The notes under the pieces were generated by a model. The model did no database searches. It saw nothing but the letters and a program-made list of their open reading frames with translations, and had not been told where the DNA came from. 64,000 nucleotides of DNA from contig JAYKXP010000002.1 in NCBI GenBank assembly GCA_037176845.1, positions 868,001 to 932,000 of the forward strand. The letters are read 5' to 3'. The first letter of the stretch is position 1; every line of letters begins with the position of its first letter. Position numbers and translations under genes: made by a program. Positions 60,313 through 64,000 of this stretch are shown here, in pieces. The DNA is from Paramarasmius palmivorus (taxonomy: Eukaryota > Basidiomycota > Agaricomycetes > Agaricales > Marasmiaceae).

Positions 60313-63300
60313 CTACGCGCAACGGCATCCGCACCCAGCAGGACATATAGATATGCGGAGTTTTTTCCAGCATGACATGTGAGCAATATGAAGGCAACGC
60401 ACACAGTTGATTGAAAGGCCTGTTTAACGTTAGCATGGTCGTCCGAGCTACCGGGTGTCCTGAACTTACCTTTGACTGATAGTCGGCATATCGAACATAG
60501 CGGTACGCTGTAAGTGATTGCACAAGATGGACACAGACCTTTTCTTGGCAGCTGTTTTGAACATCGAGGGCATGTACGCACGACACCTAAATACGAGATG
60601 AATATTTTGTACGCATGATGCTGTGCCATACTAACCGATAGCGTGGGAACCATGCTCATAAGGCGTGGGCTCCTTGACCGATTTGAGCAACTCGAGTCTT
60701 TTATGATACAGTTGCTGCCCAATACGTGTGAGTAAAACCCATTAATCGCAGGAGTCATACGTACCCATCGAAAGAGAATTTCCGCATATGCATGCACATG
60801 AGCTAGCAGAGCAGACAATTCCTCTTTCTCAAACACAGTCTCCTGGCTTTTCCACGTTCAAGGCGATGAATCAGACGTAAGTCAAAGCACTCACACTGGC
60901 TCTAAGGATTGATCATCGAAAACAATAATCTTCTTTTTTGTGGCAATGCTCCTTCTCTTGTTCATATTCATTGCCATGCGGTGTGCTTCTGAGGAAAATG
61001 ATACGGCACCCTTTATAGAGGGTATTGTCTCGCTCCAGGATTTGGATACCGGTGAAGGAACAGTATTGATTGAGTCTCTTCGAGGAACTCGGTGACGAGG
61101 TACAGGAGAGTCTGGCTCGTGTATGGCTCTTTTGCGCAGGGGAACGGGTATCCATGGGCCAGGGGTAGGCGAAATACTTTCGGGAGCAATGCCATCTTTC
61201 GTATCTTGCATTCCAGGCATTAGGTGGCGTACGTTACCTGGGTTGAATAGGCTCGACCAAGATCCACGGGACCCACTGGACGCAGGCCCGCCATTATATC
61301 CTGACACCTCAGAAGGCGGTCGAGGAGTCCACGTCGGAGAATTAGGACTGGCGTGACTAGAAAAGGTCCTGCGTCGCGGAATACTAAAATAATCTGTACT
61401 TGCAAGCTTGGCTAGCAGCGGATTTTGGGCGCTGTTCGGTACCTTTGGTGTCTGGACTCGGTCTTTGGTGAGAGGCGGCGACAATGCAAACGCTTGGAGA
61501 AGGATGGCAGACACCATGGCTAGCATTTGAATGTCTCTCTGATTGCGAAGTTCAAGGAGCCTAGAGATATGTTATAAAGAATTATCTTGTTATAGAACTT
61601 CAGAAGCTTACAGACGGCTGACAGTTTGCTTCACCAAGTACCCCGAGCTTTTGTCGTGTGGCAGGTCAATCTGAGCCCATGCACTAAGGATCGCACCCAA
61701 CGTTCGGAATATTCGTTCGTGATCATAACGTCCATGAAGCCTCGCAAATGTGGCATTCTGATCGCATAAGCTGGACGCATTGGGCGCAAGGAAGATGTAA
61801 TCGGATGCAACTGTCTTATCGCTGCCTGCAATCGTTAAAGTGCTTGTGATCACGACTGTGCTCCTTCTAGATGGCATAACATAGCTATTGGAAGCCTCTC
61901 CGGAATGAGCTGACTCTTGGAAGCTAGGGCGACGGTGTCGCGAAAAAGTGAGAAGGTTGGTCATGATCCGCGTCAACTGTTCTCCACTCTCGGAACGCCT
62001 GACCTCTGCTTTGGGTAGTCTGTCGCTTGCTGCTGAGGAAAGGCGCCGAATTGCATCAGTTACCAACGTTGGGGATTGAAAAATCCTAGAAGGGGAATCC
62101 TCAGCCCTTTCCTCTGCGTTATCTGAGGATTTTGATGGTGATTTAGATAACCCATGCGGTAAGCTGCGAATAATTCTGGGCGGTGCGGCGAAAAAGCAAA
62201 CGAGCTCCCCTGTGAGATCGCAATGGTCAGAATGTGCAAGTTTCCTGAACATGGACATACCATTCGGACCGAAGGTTCCCTGTGAAGTTCTTGGTTCTGC
62301 AAGATTTTTACTATTGCGAATGAGAGATGACGTCATCCTCTTCGGCTGTGGCCGACCATCTTCATCAGAAGAGGATTCTGACTCCAAAAGTAGAGGGGCT
62401 TCCGCCTGTTCGTCTTCGATCCCGAGTAAGAGAAACCTCAGACATGCCTCTAGGCATGGACGACGCTTTTCTCTGATTGTGCGCAAACGGCGTAGAATCG
62501 CTGCACGATCCTTGATTGATATCAGTGGAGTGCGATCAAGCTCAACGGTTGGTGTTCCTTCAGGATGGACTGCATGAGGATAGTCGCGTGGAAATGTAAA
62601 CGTAACTCTCATAAAGACGGACGACGACGCAACCCATGGCACTTGCAGCCCTAGCGTGCAAGTTCTCTTCTTTGTCAGATCATGCTAACAAACGTTTCGA
62701 TCAGAACTGAGCAAAAACAAGTAGAAGAGATGTTTGAGACCTTCTCTAATCTGATTTTGGATGTCGATGAAAGTTTTGTCAAGACAGAAGTAATCCTGCA
62801 TTCAGCTTAGTTCATCATATACTTCAATAAATGTGTGGTACTCACTCATCCTGTAAGGATTGGCCAGTGTCCTTCTCCTCGACTACAGGGCGGGTCTGAC
62901 TATCACTTCTTCGCCTTTTAGTACCCAAAAGAGGTGGTGCTGTACTTGAATTATCTTGTGAACCTGTCTCTCTCGAGCCAGACCTGACACGTGAGCCATC
63001 GTTGCTGCCACCTTGACTTCCAGGTCCAGAACTGCTTCCTCGTCGACCATCCCCAACCTTAACACTCGATAACCACGATAATGGGTCAACATTTGCACGC
63101 GACTTGTTCCCCGCCGCACCTCGGCTCATTGTACCACCACCAGTCGAGTTGACATAACTGGAGGATATGTTGCGTTTAAAATTCGTTCTCAGGGTTAAAG
63201 GAACGGCATGAAGGGTATCAGCCGAACTCGAGACCCCTGGAGCACTGCCTGGTGCAAACTGATTTTCTCGGCTACCAAAAGGCTCATGTGTATCTGTTGC

Positions 63301-64000
63301 CGTATACAGGGCATTCCGTTGACGGGGAGGCATGCCTGCCCGTACCTCCGCGAGAATAGCCCGGTTTCCAATCGGTGCAGACAGAAGAGGTAAAGTTTCG
63401 GATTGTGAAGGTGGATTACGGAACGATATGGTAGAATTTGACTGTTCTGCAGCAGAGCTACGTGCTGAAGAAGCAGGGTCAGACTGAGAGGGATCACACC
63501 CCACTTTCTGATCAAGATAGCAACATTTCAGCACGAAGTTACTCCATTATTCAGTACGAAACTCCACACCTGAAGAGTATCCTGATAGATTGGCCAGAAC
63601 CTCAGGGTACGGTCTTTGGACCATGTTATTAACTGGAATTCATTTCCGTCTGGACGTAAAGTCAGTAATGAATACCCCACAATTTGAGTGTGACCCACTT
63701 TGCCCTCCTTTTCTCCAAACAAATTCCTTTACTACGTCATTGTGCCCTTCGAAAGTTCGTACAAGATCCTCAGCAGAACCTTCGTTGATGGAATACATCT
63801 CCAGTGCTGTTTCACTTCGTTGGGGAAGACTCAGCACACCTTTCCCAAAAGGTAGGTTTCTAGCTCGCCACACGGGGTAAGTAGTTTGGATTTCATATTT
63901 TGGCTCTGCCTCGAGATAGGTCGTATTCAATGACCTAGACCGGGGTCCAAACTGTGGATTGGGTGCGTAGTTCTCGATGTCCCAAACTTTGATCGTCTTG
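60313..64000 (-). CDS. MTC5: SEA-complex subunit Mtc5 / WDR59 (5' partial)
   Basis: Component of the SEACAT/GATOR2 complex that promotes TORC1 signalling at the vacuole in response to amino acids. The 5' end lies outside the window. The visible part begins inside the WD40 propeller (KTIKVWDIENYAP near 63980; TFEGHNDVVKEFVWRKGG; ITWSKDRTLRFWPIYQDTLQ near 63600). A long Ser/Gly-rich linker follows, then an RWD-like region (SVFMRVTFTFPRDYPHAVHP near 62610) and a disordered stretch with Ser/Arg repeats. The C-terminus has a RING/zinc fold: RTCPRCSKQLPRKGLCPSC, PLCSICRLSVKGLSINCVRC, LHIAHMSCWKKLRISICPAG and CGCRCA, ending at 60313. I saw no frame break I could demonstrate. The domain order WD40-RWD-zinc fits WDR59 better than WDR24 or Sea4. 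Confidence 0.85.

Overview
The window reads as nuclear DNA of a filamentous basidiomycete, most likely a mushroom-forming Agaricomycete. Genes are closely packed on both strands and split by many short (about 45-60 nt) GT-AG introns. Several proteins look basidiomycete in type: a DOPA-dioxygenase pair, a RING/vWA protein, an F-box protein and an Asi-like RING membrane protein. I saw no transposon, CRISPR array, rRNA or tRNA.

Layout: (1-6 kb) a partial reductase/epimerase, an unrecognised Ser/Pro-rich protein, RNA polymerase I/III subunit AC19 (RPC19) and an F-box protein. (6-16 kb) the large checkpoint kinase TEL1/ATM, minus strand. (17-26 kb) a RING/vWA protein, two tandem DOPA 4,5-dioxygenase-like genes, an Asi1/Asi3-like RING membrane ligase and a small C2H2 zinc-finger protein. 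(27-31 kb) a secreted protein built of five repeated modules of about 200 residues; each module shows the same exon boundaries. I do not recognise this family and it is the best candidate here for something undescribed. (31-39 kb) cystathionine beta-synthase, O-mannosyltransferase PMT4 and sorting nexin MVP1. (39-49 kb) an orphan gene, ubiquinone methyltransferase COQ3, copper ATPase CCC2, a dynactin p24-like subunit and a polyol dehydrogenase of the L-arabinitol type. (49-64 kb) NDR kinase CBK1, splicing factor PRP4, APSES factor MBP1, vacuolar cation channel YVC1 and SEA-complex subunit MTC5/WDR59, whose 5' end lies outside the window.

Most genes are core housekeeping genes of unrelated pathways, so the window is ordinary chromosome rather than one functional cluster. 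Local links are modest: divergent promoters (COQ3/CCC2, CBK1/PRP4) and tail-to-tail pairs (RPC19/F-box, CCC2/dynactin, YVC1/MTC5).

A strong technical signal runs through the window. Many otherwise well-preserved genes carry single-base frame breaks, mostly an extra base in or beside a short homopolymer. Because essential genes (TEL1, CCC2, CBK1, MVP1, MBP1) are hit, sequence or assembly error is the simplest explanation. Broken frames here should not be read as pseudogenes without read support. Gene spans below include introns; ends were placed by hand from splice signals and reading frames.
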